Counted from the stretch's first letter, positions 10,501 to 22,437 are shown. The stretch: DNA of 64,000 bases from Astropecten irregularis (GCA_963971285.1 OZ020248.1:20915873-20979872), one strand, 5' to 3'. Notes: generated from the sequence alone by a model not told the origin. Numbers and translations are program-made.

Positions 10501-12475
10501 CACCATTACCTCCATTCGGAATCACGTGAGACTTCAAAGCTGGACAGTGTAAAGAGACAGACCAGTATAGTTGCAGGAAAAAAACAGTACATGTCTTTAT
10601 TTTCAGATCATGGTTTCATAAATCATACACATATAGTTCACCAACTGGTGATACAAAGTTATAAATAAAATGTGCATTCCTTTACACTTTATGAGCCAAT
10701 ACACACTTGGAAAAGGCAATACGCTGATGCTCAGGGTCAGCTGTACTTCGGTTATAGAACTTTGCAAAAGTTGATGCTTTAGCCCAACCAGCCGTTTTCA
10801 AAATTGCATCAATTGGCAGGCCCTTGTTTGCGGCCCCTGATGTGGACGCGCAGCGTATACTAGTATGTGCCTTGAACAATGAGGTATCTACCCCTGCCTT
10901 AGATAGTGACTCTTTCAGCCACCTGGATATGGTTGCCGTGGTAACTTCATTGTGCGGAGGAGCATAGCTCAGAAATAATTTAGTCTTGCTGGCCCGCACA
11001 TGTTTGGTTTGTCTAATATAGTTAGCTAACGACCTTACTACACATAATGTTTTGTTATGTGTATAGGGTGACAAAACCAAATCTGGTTGTGGTTTACCTG
11101 GGCGAGAAGTCTTGACAAGGTCGGTAATTTTAATCTTAACCATACTTCTTTGTACGACCATATTGCTTAGTTTAATAAGAGACAAGGTCTGAGCCCGTTG
11201 TCCGGTGGTGACAGCACACAAACAAATGAGTTTATATGTCAACATTTTCAAATGTATTGATTCCACCGGTTCTAACCCGCTAATGAAACAAAGTAATATA
11301 CTAATGTCCCAAGTACATGAGTATCGAGGTAACTGTGGCCTCAAGTTGAACACACCTCGCATAAACCGAGTGACAAGTGGATGACTACCAAATTGTTCTG
11401 AACTGTCCGTTGTTGACCAAAGGATGGCAGACAGGGCACTGCGTGCTGTGTTCACCGTGCTACATGTATATGCAGCACCATTGTGGTACAAAGCTGACAG
11501 GAAATCGAGGGCCTGTCCTACAGACGCTTGAACTGGATGGATAGTCCGTTCAACACAGAAGTCAAGCCATTTTGTGATCGCAGAGTAGTATTGTTTCCGT
11601 GTGCTGGGTTTCCAGGATTCGGTGATGATGTCGATAGTTCTCGACGAAAGTCCTCTTGTGCTGAGGGATCTCCGGATAAGAGAGCTGCACACAGCACTAG
11701 GCGATCTCGCAAGGGCTGCCGATGCTCTGGCAAATGTGGAAGCTGTAGTAGGTCGCTTCTCTTGGGCAGCATGAGTGGTCTCATGGTGATGATGCGTAGT
11801 AGTCTGGGATACCAGGTCTGTGTGGTCCATAATGGGAACACCAGGATGGTCGTTGCCTTGTCTCGCTCTATCTTTTGTACAACCCTGTCGATAAGACAAA
11901 ATGGGGGGAAACAATAAGCAACTTCATTTGCCCATGACAAGGAGAATGCATCAAAGGATCTCGCTTCTGGATCAGGATAGCGTGATATGAATGGTTTCAT
12001 CTGATAATTGATTCGGGATGCAAACATGTCAACTGTTGGTTTGATTTCGGTTGCTTTTAGTATGCGGTCAAAAATTGCCGTATTCAGTTGCCATTCCAAA
12101 TTGTCATTGAAAGACCGGGACAGCAGATCCGCGGTAGAATTCTGTTTTCGGGGGATGTGGTATGCGATTACCCATATCTCATTCTCTAGGCACCAGAACC
12201 ACAGTTCCCTACGCGAGAGCAACACGAGAGCCATGAATTTCCCGTGAGGAGGCTGGCAAGTTTGTAATCCACCATTGTAAATCAGTGATTGCCTCATTAG
12301 GCAACTGCATGTGGGCGGAGAAATCGCCATTGTTTAATTTCAATGCAGTGTCTTTTGCTATTTCTAGACTTCTGTAAAAGAGAGGCCCGGTGGGTACCGA
12401 AAGGAAGGATGAAATTAATTTCCCAATGACCTGAGCTACAAGCCAGATTGTTGGCCGTCGCTGATTTATAAGATG

Positions 12476-13513
12476 CAGTGTTCTCCAACGTTTACGCGAA
12501 ACTTCGACGAAATTCTTCCGAAAAATCGGCATTTTGAATGAGCTTGCTTTATTCAAACTACATTTTCGATGATTTATCATACATTCACATGAAATAAGAA
12601 GTCATTTTTGGAAATTATGAGGAACAAAAAGTTGAGTTTGCGATTGCAACTGTTGACACTAATTTTGCCACAACGGGATTTTACCTTACCGCGATGTGCC
12701 ATGTGATGGCCGTGGGGCTAATGCTTCGTGTGCGACCGGTCAACAGTCCGCTCGGTCACGCTACCAACGTTACGTACCTTAGTACACGGAAACTTTTAAT
12801 GTTCACCTGTTATTGAATGATTTTCGCTCTTTGCTAAGATTTACTTATAACTTGTCATCTGTCATCACGTTTCGTTTGGAATGAATGGAATTTTTTCTTG
12901 ATTTCTCTGTGAAACTTAGAATATTATAATGTCTACCTAGGCCCACAAAATATGATGGTAGGCCTATAGAATATAAAAAACTGGTCTACCCAAGTAATTT
13001 TTTTAAGCTGAGGCCACTTTTAAGTTTTATTCAAATGTTTTTGGAATTTTGAGGTTTATTTATTTTTGCTTGACCATTAGACATATTTTCTTCGGTTTTA
13101 AACTGATTTTCAAAATAATGTGGGACCAAGTCTCTTGTCTAATTTTGGATGTGAATAGATTTAGATAATTATATTTGTTAAAATTGTTAATAGGGTAAAT
13201 CTTATTAATTAATAAACCTAAAATAAAACGCTTGGTCTTAACACATTTTAGCTACCTAGATCAATAACTGAAAATTGAAATTTTGGAACAAATAGTCGGT
13301 ACTGATCTTTTATTTGATGTTCTGTTTAATAATTTGCTTAATAAATGGAAGTCTTATACAACTCTTGACAACTTTTGCACACACAAAAATTGGGGTAAAG
13401 TGGACAGAAATTGCCTTAGAATGCATCACAGAGCATCTAGAATCCAAACGCCGTTAGTGCTTCCCGCTACGCGCTCAGCACCACTCTCTAATTTTATAAG
13501 TTGGAGAACACTG
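12476..13513. mobile_element. Non-autonomous DNA transposon with 14-bp TIRs and 6-bp target duplication
   Basis: Starts CAGTGTTCTCCAAC and ends with its exact reverse complement (13,500-13,513). AAGATG flanks both sides (12,470-12,475 and 13,514-13,519), a perfect 6-bp duplication. It sits inside the DIRS fossil, so it is younger than that copy. No transposase ORF is visible in 1,038 bases. The CAGTG start is hAT-like, but hAT usually duplicates 8 bp (some subgroups 5-6), so the superfamily is left open. Confidence 0.8.
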
Positions 13514-13905
13514 AAGATGGGTACATGCCTGCACTATGCTAGTAATTTTCCGTGTTGGCAAACAAACCAACATGTCGGCTGTATTTATTTCAAATCCCAG
13601 AAACTCTAGCTTTCTCGTCAGGGTTTTGACTGATTTGGTTTCGTTAATAACAAACCCCAAGCACTCCATTAAGTCACACCTAGCATGTACATTCCTGTTA
13701 CATTCCTCTTCTGAATCACCAATAAGTAGAGAATCATCTATATAGTTAGCTGAAATATGGCCCTGATTTCGTAATGTTGCCACGACAGGTTTCATAATTT
13801 TGGTGAAAATGCGGGTTGCGCTAGAAAGACCAAAACATAAACAAGTGAACTGCCACAATTTGTCTCTCCATTGAAACCGTAAGCACGGGGGTTGACTACA
13901 CACCT

Positions 13906-14415
13906 ACCCCCACCTGGCTAGAAAAATTCACTGTGGGAAAACCCCCCCCCCCCTTACCAAAAAGCTAGATCCGCCACTGCCGTCTACGGCCACGTTGTTC
14001 ATTGCCGTATACTTTCGAGGGGACCAGGGTTTGCGTTGAGCTCAGGGTAGTTGTTCCTCGTATCCTGCCCATCTTTACAAAGATCCAAAACCTTGCCAAT
14101 TATGATCTTTGTGAAATCTGGAATGAATCAATTAATAAGTGATGTACATTGTTTGGAATGACAATTTAAAGAATATGGGGGATTTTTTAATCCCAACTTT
14201 GTGTCCTATTTATTACATGTACATGTACTTTAAATTCAAAATATTCCAGCAATGCACATTGATAAAAAAAATCAAGGCATGTACATGTATAATTTTCGGT
14301 ACAGAAGCATTTCCTCTTTTGTTTTGGTTTTATTTTGACTATGCATGTAGAGTGGCCATATTTGGCATGATTGGAAAAAGTTGTCAAAAGGAAATACATT
14401 GTACATGTAACTTAC
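13906..14415. other. No gene seen; C-rich tract
   Basis: A run of cytosines lies at about 13,940-13,952, followed by AGATCCGCCACTG. The remainder is AT-rich with ACATGT motifs. No supported gene. Confidence 0.4.
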
Positions 14416-16323
14416 TGTAAGAGCAACTCTTCAACACCTTTCTCACACTGTACCCTCCAGTAGGTTGCTTTGCCCGTGGGTTGTAGATGCTGTATGCTGG
14501 ATTTCCTTGCTTGTCCAATGCTTGCTCCCTACCAGCGTTCTCATTAAAATGCAAGGCAGCTAGGTATATCCTGCAGAAAAATGTTCAACTGTTGTCAATG
14601 TGTTCATAACTTCATATTTACTGAAATAGATGCATGCACAAAAATACTGCAGTCAACGGGACACTCAAGATGAAAATGTGATGTCTACATGTTATTATTT
14701 TATTCTGGCATTACGCCAAGGATTCTTAAAAACAAACTAAATCACTGTACTACAAAGTACCCTTAAACCCTCAGAGAATATGACAACTGTGCGATACAAA
14801 CCCAACGAGATACAGTAACCCCAGCCAGATTAGTAGTAAAGTTTCATAGATGGAAGGGGAAGAAAAAAGAGCCCAAAAACTTAATTTAATTAAACAAAAA
14901 TCAGCAGAGTGCTTGAAGATAATTCCTCACCTGCACAGCATACCTTCATACGAGAAGGCAAACATCTTCGGTGCATACTGATTTATGACGGAGTGGAAGC
15001 TTTCCATAGATGAGGTCTGCATTGATGGAGAGAGCATCTTTATGTCTTTTCGAACCCACGTGCTGTCCAAAATGCTGGAAATTTTTTTGGCTGGTGTAGA
15101 GCCTAAAACAGGTAAATTACATGTACATGTACAATTTTAGTGTGGTTAAAAAACTTTTTTCACTCGGAATAACTACCAACAAGGACCTTTTTTTATTTTA
15201 AATAACATACATGATTGTACCTGGCTTTATCCACTTTCGTTCTGGAAGATCTCCGTGGGCACACTGGGGGAACAGCTGGCTGTCATGATGATGCACATTG
15301 ACCACATGATTGACCACGCTTGAAAATTTGGCCAGCATCAAATCGCCATCTCCATCAGGAGTAGAAGCAGCAACCCAGTAAACATTGTTCACTATGCCCT
15401 GGATCCAGTCCTTTATTTCTCCGCATCCAGATGAGTTTTCAGCAGCATGTAACTTCTTCTTCAGACCTAATGAAAGAAAGACTGCTTTTTCAAACCTCAA
15501 TAATAATATAATGCATGTTCTCACAGATCTGAAGATGGGCTCTTTATAGGCACATACAATGATAACATGTACTTGTACTTGATTTGTCTGCCGGTGAAAA
15601 GCAAACAAGTCTTCTTTTGAAATATCCGACTTGTCAGTTTAAACATGATAAATGTGTACGGAATTAAGACTCACCTTTGGCAACATGCCACACATCATAA
15701 AAGTGCCGGATACCACGAGGACTTAGATTTTCCCGGATGTATTTGGTGATCTGCTTGTGACGATCAGTAATGATGGTACTGATTGTCACATTCTTGCGGT
15801 CCATCCATTTCATTGCCCTCACTAAGCCCTCTTTCTCCATGAGGGGAGACTTGAAGTCCGTCTCACTCTTCTGTAAAAACAAAACAAAAAACACATAACC
15901 AAATGTGTGAATTGTGACTGACCATAACCAACCTCAAGTCTGGATTGACCTGAAATTACTAATTAACATGTTGTCAGTGGGTTGGTATACAGCCATTTGA
16001 ATATAAAGTTAAATGACTAATATAAATAAATATCCTAGGGGTGCATTTTGCCAATTTCATATAATGCAAAATTTACAAGGCGTATGTAATGAGTGAGAAG
16101 CAAAAGTTGTGAAAATGTTTTATTCACCTGTACTTGCTCAATGTGGAGAACTTTACCCTGGTTCAACTCCAAAACGCTGTAGCAGTCAAATTTGGCTGAA
16201 AAGCCCATGGAGTCCGCCCGCATATCTCCCGCAAGAACTGCATCAACGCCACTGTTTTCGATGTCGGACAGTATCACGGCTTGCTGCTCATGCCATCTAT
16301 CTACGATAGCAGGCTGAAGATAT
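14416..16323 (-). mobile_element. Five-exon transposase, THAP-associated (Kolobok-like) DDE family, N-terminus missing
   Basis: Five minus-strand exons with GT-AG borders and continuous frame: 16,323-16,128; 15,870-15,675; 15,466-15,221; 15,102-14,931; 14,570-14,416. The product carries LAGDMRADSMGFSAKFDCYS, then IITDRHKQITKYI and FYDVWHVAKG, then AASTPDGDGD, then SSMESFHSVINQYAPK and LAALHFNENAGREQA. The two aspartates and the MESFHS glutamate fit a DDE catalytic triad. Related fish and cnidarian proteins have an N-terminal THAP finger; I assign it to Kolobok from memory, with reserve. I see no stop or shift in the five exons. The 5' exons are absent; a Ty3 integrase fossil lies upstream. 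The last exon ends at a donor (CA|GTAAGT), so the true 3' end is not located. Confidence 0.65.
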
Positions 16324-16329
16324 CTGCAT

Positions 16330-16870
16330 GCAAGCAACCAAACCCAAAGATTTGAATATGCAATGTCTTTATTAAAAAAATTAATAACCAATGAACCTTT
16401 AAGGTTTACACTTGGGGCCAGGGGCAATGGTATCATTTCAATTTTTTGTTAAAGGGCTGAATGCTTAATAAATCCCAAAATTATAATAGAAAAATCGGCA
16501 AAGACTAAAGAGGACACACGGCAGCAAGTAGTTAAGGCAACGTACAACGCACCAACATTACTTCCGGGTACGCGCTCCTTGTGAACTCTAACGTGTGACG
16601 TTTCATTGGGTCACTGCATACATTATGACGTCATGCACCTTTTGCCAGAAATTTTCCCTGCTGGCACAAGAATGGGCCAGTTTGACACGTTTTTTTCATG
16701 ATTTCAGAATAGGAATGTCGAGGCAAAGTGGGCTACCAAGAATAAATAAGTATTCTTCCTTCCAAAACAGAACAGAAATCAGAAAAACACGGCACGCTAG
16801 AGGCTAGCCTTAAAAAGGACACATGGACCTCGACATGTCTTCCCTGAACTATCAGGTCACAGTAAGCAGT
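16330..16870. other. Intergenic or 5' intron stretch
   Basis: Upstream of the Kolobok-like exons on the minus strand. It contains a perfect CRE-type TGACGTCA at about 16,627-16,634. No further exon is recognised. Confidence 0.3.
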
Positions 16871-17365
16871 TCAGCAAGCCCTTCCCCTTGGTTGTAGATA
16901 ATGAAACATAAAGTGATAGTAACTAACCTTGCAAGGTAATCTGGCTTCCCTGTTGTAGAGCAAGAAAAACGGCGTGAACCTCGTGGAAGTTTGGACCGAA
17001 GTCCTGTATGCGAACAGCACATTGTCTGCATACAAAGAAATCAAGACAATGAGGTCAGCACATAATGAAACACAAACAATCAAGTTTAATTACTGTGGAC
17101 ATTTTTGACTGATATAGTCCATGTTACCTAATTTGAATATAATATCAAAATCACCTAAATACTCCTCCCAGTCATGCTGATTCTCATTCACCAACTTGGC
17201 AATTGTTGTCTTCAGTGTCTGGTTCAACTGCTGGTCAAGGCCGTTGGTCTGAGGGTGATATGGGGAAGACACACGATGGCGAATGCCCCATCGCTTGTAC
17301 AATTCCTCAGACAACTGCCAGGGAAAACTATTTTTCTCTTCATACCAATAGGGCATATCATTCAC
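16871..17365 (-). mobile_element. Ty3-type integrase fossil
   Basis: Minus-strand reading of 17,340-17,150 gives RHRVSSPYHPQTNGLDQQLN and KLVNENQHDWEEYL, the middle of a retroviral-type integrase core (SxYHPQTxG motif). 17,060-16,960 gives NVLFAYRTSVQTSTRFTPF and LLYNREARLP, the following conserved block. The block around 17,185-17,330 is closely related to 63,558-63,697, so this copy and the one near the window's right end belong to the same or sister families. No LTR is visible. The piece is a short, broken fossil. Confidence 0.8.
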
Positions 17366-17639
17366 AGGAAGAAAACATTACAAATACATTTCAAATCAAT
17401 GCAGGAAAAGTGGAATCCTTATAATTTCATCTGAAAATTAACTTTATTACATTGAGAACTTTTCTTTTACAAATTCCAAATATGGAAGAAAAATTTTTAC
17501 TCCACTAGAGTACCTCTACATTTCGTTTAGTAGTCAGTACATTTTCTACTAATTACTAACACAGAAATATTAAAAACTAATCAACTACATGTATAACAAA
17601 CTGCTTTAACTTCACAATTCAGTCTTCCCTTTCTGCTTT

Positions 17640-17800
17640 CTTTTAGATACTTGTTTACACGCAAGGACATGACATGGAACAGATGTTCATAAGGACCATG
17701 TTGTCCACCGCTACCTCTTTTCTTTCCAAGACACGTTTCATGACCGCATTGAACGATTCACTGGCATTGGTTGTCACACCAGAGTCATGACTATACATCC
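17640..17800 (-). pseudogene. Scrap of a MULE-like transposase
   Basis: Minus-strand reading gives HDSGVTTNASESFNAVMKRV followed by KEVAVDNMVLMN. The G-V-T-T-N-x-S-E-S-F-N signature is the segment just after the catalytic core in MULE-type transposases, usually followed by a SWIM zinc finger. The stretch ends in a stop (TGT GTT TAA region). A SWIM-like piece at 47.5 kb on the same strand is too far away to be the same copy. Confidence 0.4.
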
Positions 17801-18122
17801 CTACCAATTTCAAATTTTAAGGCACAGAAGAACTGGTAAATTTTGATATCTGTAATGAAATGATGAATAAATCATCAAAATTAACAATCTCACAAATGTA
17901 AAAAAAAAAATCACATAAGAACTCACATACATATTTAGCTCAGGGGAACAGGAAGGGAAACAACTGATGAATGCATCACACAAAAAAATGCTAACCACAT
18001 TGCTAATAAGCCTTTTTAGCATTACCAAGTCGTAGGTACAGTGTATCAGTACAACAACACATTAACAGATCAAACTAATGTGGTGTACAGGTTCCTGCTC
18101 ATGTGTATCTTTATTGATATTA

Positions 18123-19417
18123 CAGTCGACTCCCGTTATTACGAGGTCCGTCGGACTTTCACAATTTTGTCGTTGTAACCGGAACCTCGTTACAACCGGA
18201 GCGCATTTTTCCGCCATTTTGTTGCGCCCAAGTTACGTGCTATATTTACACGTGCGTCTTGTAATTGTGTAACGCACGTGGGAACTCATGAAAACACGAA
18301 CAAAATGCATGATTTTATGTTTGTATATGTCATTAACGTACATGTATATGATGATGAATAAATGAAATAAATGATACTGCTTCAAGAGTATAATAATTGA
18401 CGACCTGAGTCGGAAGTAGACGGCATCAACTGATGTGAAGAATCGCTGTGAAAAATCACGGACGTACGTAAGTATGTCACTCGCACAAATCGTGCCGATT
18501 GACTTCGCTTCCGGTTTTAATTTGTTATAATAAGTCAAGAGAGGGCGCTATAATATTACATTAAAAAGGGGAATATTATGTTTTACGCTTCTGATTATTT
18601 ATTATTATTTTTTGCGTCACATAATTTCTGTGGGATAGTTCAATTATTTATTAAACCGTTTTTTTACCAGCATGGCACTGCTCTCCCAATTACAAGCCAT
18701 GGTTTTAGCGGAGGTCAGGCGATAAAACAGATCAGTTTCATCGGCGTTAAAGATGTCCGCGATCCCCCAGACAACCGCAGATGACCCGTAGGCCTACCGT
18801 GCGACGTCCGCTGAACATTTTATCGATCACCCTTTTTCAAAAGACAGGGTGCGATTTTTGAAATATATTTTTAATAACCACAACGGTGGACAATTTGGAG
18901 CAATTACACCCCACCGCTGGCTGATGTTCCAGCAGCAATGCTTTTTAAATCTATTCTTACAAAGCTAAGTTATGCTGATTATCCCCATTGTCCGTTTACA
19001 ATGCCTACTCAGCTCAGCGGCATGGTGCCGCAGTCATGAACCTAGTCGGGCTGAGAAAACCGCAGCGGGGGGATTAGAGACTTGACACGCATGGCTCTGC
19101 GTTCGCTAATTCACGCCATCCCATTGAATATATTTAAGATCGGCACACTCGTGAAGCTACGTCGCCAGAATTGGAACTTGAAAGATCGCCGACAAAAGGT
19201 TTGAAAAGATGTCGTTGTAAATGGATTGAGAACAATGTTTTTGCTCGCATTTGGTTAGCCAAAGTCGTCGTTATACCCGGAATCTCGTAATGCCCGTGCT
19301 CGTAATAACCAAATATTTCCCCATAGTAATGTGCACAAATTGATCGGGACTGGGGAAATATGCTCGCTAAATCCGGGTTGTCGTTATTTCCGAGCTCGTA
19401 GTAACGGGAGTCGACTG
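18123..19417 (-). mobile_element. pogo/Tigger element with TA target duplication, decayed transposase
   Basis: Begins CAGTCGACTCCCGTTATTAC and ends with the matching inverted repeat CGTAGTAACGGGAGTCGACTG; both ends are flanked by TA (18,121-18,122 and 19,418-19,419). This TIR start is characteristic of pogo/Tigger-type Tc1-mariner elements. Near 18,770-18,680 the minus strand encodes DIFNADETDLFYRL, the first-aspartate block of DDE_1 transposases, followed by AKTMA. The rest of the transposase is too decayed to follow, so the copy is a deleted, inactive derivative of 1,295 bp. It lies at the 3' edge of a hAT dimerisation-domain remnant and probably inserted into it. Confidence 0.85.
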
Positions 19418-19419
19418 TA

Positions 19420-19655
19420 TTTATTGTTCCTGTAAGGTAATTAGGCAGGAAGGCAGCGAATTCACCCAAGAAATGGTTGAGGTCTATCTTCTGCACATGT
19501 CCGAGATTGCTTAATCTGATGTTGCCCATTGAGTTTTGCACTACAGTCTTGATCAATTTGAGTGCTGAGAAACTACGTTCACATAATGCAGATGTAACTG
19601 GCAGGACAACAGTAATTCTTGCCAAATGATAAACCCCTTGAAACACCTCTCCAAA
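19420..19655 (-). pseudogene. hAT transposase C-terminal dimerisation domain remnant
   Basis: Minus-strand reading: LARITVVLPVTSALCERSFS, ALKLIKTVVQNSMGNIRLSN, then FLGEFAAFLPNYL. The V-T-S-A-x-x-E-R-S-F-S-x-L-K-x-I-K-T motif is the hAT C-terminal dimerisation domain of the TTF/ZMYM-type subgroup. The pogo element at 18,123-19,417 begins right after it. An upstream part of a similar transposase is at 20,951-21,340 on the same strand, so the original hAT copy may have been split by the coiled-coil family between them. Confidence 0.75.
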
Positions 19656-19747
19656 GGGCTCGATCTAGTTAACATTCTCTGGGAGTGAATCGGATAGTTC
19701 AGCCTCTGGGATGCCATTGGTAACATCCATAAGGACTAGATTCTAGA

Positions 19748-20803
19748 CTATGTGCATGGCAGGGGACATAATATACAAACATATACAGGTTTTAGGCCAG
19801 TATCTTTTGTATTTTTCTCTACAATGTTTTGTATGTCATTGAAGACTTTGGCTCGGTTTTTGTATTTTTGTGATTTTGTACAACTTTTACTTTTGCCTCG
19901 ACCTCTCTGACCTCTTTGTCTTTTCACTGGATTTTTTAACCGATCCACCTGACGTTCCAATTCTAGACTTTTCTTTCTGTTTCCTCAAATCTGCTTATCA
20001 TTGAGGTCAACTCATGTTCAACCTTGATCAGCTTATTTCGCTGATCATTTAAGTCATGTTCTAGTTTTCGTTTAGTGGGACTACCGGATTTGTGCGGTAA
20101 CTTAATTGAGTACTCTGATTGTTTCCAATTGTTCAACTGTACTCCCAAAGACTTGCCTCTAGCACGTATGCATGTTTTAGATCTCTGATACATCACCTTT
20201 TGTTTTTGTTTTAGGGTCTTAATGACTGGAGGCAAGTCAATTTTGTCACTAGTTATGTGATGTCGATTTAGTATTTTCGAGAGGACTTCCTCATTACTCA
20301 TGCCCGGCTGCTCAAACCTTTAATAGCAATGTCATATAGTAATAAATTGTTAACCTCAAGATTTACAACATACAGATATTGTGAACTAGCTTGTGGTACA
20401 TAATATACATGTATGCCGGTCTACCATGGCACACTTCCATTCCCCAGATATATTATGATTGTGCCTGCTCTTTCAGCTGCTCATCTGGATCCCAGAAGCA
20501 TCCACCGGGCAGCTGAGTTATAAGCTGCCTCAGAAAGACTTTCTTGATTTCTTCCACTCTTGCTTGTTCCTTTCTGGACTTGAATGTGAGCAGTTCATTA
20601 CAGAACAGATCTTCTTTCATTGCCACACAGGCTATTATGGTAGACGTTGTCTTTAGCATAGAAGAAGGATCTGATATCAACTTCTCAAGTGTGGTGACAT
20701 CTTCCTGGTAAAAATCATTCACCTCAAGAATGTTACGAGGTTCACTCAGCAGACCCATCCAGGGTTGTGTGATGTATTTGGCAGCAATGCCTAATGATTC
20801 CAT
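19748..20803 (-). CDS. Uncharacterised TE-associated protein (LPGG motif plus coiled coil), two exons or fragments
   Basis: 20,803-20,453 encodes ESLGIAAKYITQPWMGLL and later QLITQLPGGCFWDPDEQ. The A-x-x-x-I-T-x-P-W and Q-L-P-G-G-x-x-W-x-P motifs recur in an invertebrate family of unknown function that I know from amphioxus and corals. 20,301-19,748, in two frames, encodes a strongly charged helical region (LEHDLNDQRNKLIKVEHELT, RQVDRLKNPVKRQRGQRGRG), probably a coiled coil with a basic tail. The two parts may be exons of one gene, but I could not fix splice sites. The frame changes near 19,962. Confidence 0.4.
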
Positions 20804-20950
20804 ATGTACTTCACAGCTTCCATTTCATGATAAATTAGCAAATAACTCTCAAACGAATTATTGCTACATACACTGTATTGCTTTTGCAATACACAATTAC
20901 AATCCATAATGAGGATTATTTAAGTCATCATTGATTTCCACGAATCTGCA

Positions 20951-21340
20951 TTATGCCAAAGTATTCCTGTAATGTTGGGGTGTTTTGGAATGCCATCCAG
21001 TTTTGGGTATCTTCAACTCTAGCTTCTGTGTCACATTCGTTGTATCTTGAACTAGTTCCTTACATTGCTCAGAGGAATGCCTGCTTTTTAGATGATTAAT
21101 TAAGACAGTTGTACTTTGGAGGAGTCCTTCAGCATTCATATTATTGCCCTGAATTGCTTTGGCAACTTTTTCACATCGGCCCAACTCCAAACATCTTGAG
21201 ACAAATCTTCAACCCAAAGTTAGTCTTGGCTTGAAGTCCTTGCTTGAAAAGTCCAGCAATTTTGGCCCTTGAGTCTGTTGTGGTATTGTTGTCTTGGCAC
21301 AGTTTACCTAAATTCATAAGAACAGTGTAGTACGAGTCAA
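20951..21340 (-). pseudogene. hAT (TTF/ZMYM-type) transposase middle fragment
   Basis: Minus-strand reading of 21,340-20,951 gives TDSRAKIAGLFKQGLQAKTN, then GRCEKVAKAIQGNNMNAEGL and VTQKLELKIPKTGWHSKTPQ. The alternation of helix, 'N-A-x-x-L' and 'I-P-K...P' resembles the insertion domain of ZMYM-type hAT transposases. A frame change occurs near 21,180. With 19,420-19,655 it may be one broken copy. Confidence 0.4.
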
Positions 21341-21344
21341 CAAT

Positions 21345-22437
21345 GAAGGTCATTGAATAATTCCACATTCCTGGGCGATGTGCGGACTTATAACCTCTTG
21401 CAACAGGATTCCGACTGTTGAACATGTCGAACAATCTGTCGATTATCTAATAAGAATAAAACAGGAATCATTGTGAATTGTCTGTTGCTGTGATATTTAC
21501 TTCATAATTCAAAGAAAAGTAGAAAGCATAAAAATACTGAATAACACATTCTGAAACACATGATTCGTTTCTTCATTTTACTACTTGAATCTTCAGGTTT
21601 GCCTTTGTTAAACTGAAGAAAACCTTGCCAGGATCAACTTGATGGTTGCTTCACACCCTTGGAAGTTTGCGTCCTTCGACTTGCTGAGCATGGTTAATGC
21701 TGATGCAACAGACCTGCTCAGTGTCTGTGCAGCTAGGGATACCTTTATCTTTTGCCCTTCAAAGTCCACATGCTTTGAAGACAGTCGATTGGCAAGATGA
21801 AGTCCCTCGGTTTCCTGGAGTGTACTTAACTTGTCTAAGATAGACCAATTAATCTCGCCATCTGGGCCAGAGATAGGGCTGTATGCATGAAGCATATTTC
21901 TTGCTAGCTTCAGCATATGGCAAGCATCCATTATGAGATGCACACGCTCTCCAGAAAATGGATGGATGAAATACGGCTTTAGTGGTTTACCCAGGGTTAA
22001 TTCGCACCCAAGCATTGTCATCATGCTGACATTTGTAGCATGGCCATCCATGGTCATACACACAAGACACAACTTTAATGCCTGCTTCATGAAGAGCTTG
22101 CAGGGTTTGCTCGACCAGCACTTTCTGTGTTACTGGCTTCAGAGTTCTGGTTAGGAAGTATGCAATTGGAGCTTTCCAATGAGACTGAAGTCCAACCACC
22201 ATAAACACCAAGGCCTCACTTGCTTCGGTGCTCTCATCTGGGCCATCACCAAGATCAACAAAGCCCACAATTTTTCCACTGGAAGCATTGTAGTGAAGGT
22301 GTTTCTTTATGGCCATGGCATCTATCATGAGGCAGACACGGCTGTACTTGTCTGGATCACTCTCCTTGTGTTTCTTCAATACTTCCACCATAGCACTGTT
22401 TAAGCCTGGCTTTGAATACACAGATTGCAGCCACCTA
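21345..22437 (-). pseudogene. P element / THAP9-type transposase, catalytic part
   Basis: From an AG acceptor before 22,437 the minus strand reads RWLQSVYSKPGLNSAMVEVL, then CLMIDAMAIKKHLHYNASSG, KIVGFVDLGDG, EALVFMVVGLQSHWKAPIAY and FLTRTLKPVT. This is the RNase H-like core of P-element transposases (THAP9 family). It continues, after a frame change near 22,050, with MDGHATNVSMMTMLGCELTL, LIMDACHMLKLARNML and EGLHLANRLSSKHVDF. A further exon from 21,446 gives IIDRLFDMFNSRNPVARGYK. The N-terminal THAP finger is not present nearby, and the C-terminal part runs into hAT sequence at about 21,340. One frameshift and the truncated ends make it inactive. Confidence 0.8.

Larger units (their letters stand above)
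10138..13905 (-). mobile_element. DIRS-type tyrosine-recombinase retrotransposon fossil
   Basis: Parts in minus-strand order: reverse transcriptase (13,900-13,520, with the YIDD catalytic box and LEFLGFEINT), RT/RNase H (12,470-12,000, with IPRKQNSTADLLSR and TVDMFASRIN), then a tyrosine recombinase (about 11,640-10,682; HTSIRCASTSGAANKG, then KTAGWAKASTFAKFYNR, the Arg and Tyr region of the YR active site). RT, RNase H and YR in this order with no integrase is diagnostic of DIRS elements. Inverted-repeat ends lie at 10,138-10,500. A 1.04-kb DNA transposon is inserted at 12,476-13,513. I did not find the Gag-like part or the far end. It is a fossil with a few breaks besides the insertion. Confidence 0.85.

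Noticed and set aside
10682-11914. Bacterial contamination (phage-like integrase)
   Set aside because: The tyrosine recombinase is of DIRS type and lies next to DIRS reverse transcriptase and RNase H on the same strand.
11528-11917. 129-codon plus-strand ORF
   Set aside because: It overlaps the DIRS recombinase and RNase H coding on the opposite strand and shows no motif of its own; a shadow ORF.
16627-16634. CRE (TGACGTCA) as promoter of the Kolobok-like gene
   Set aside because: A single 8-mer; the gene's 5' exons are not located, so position relative to a start site is unknown.
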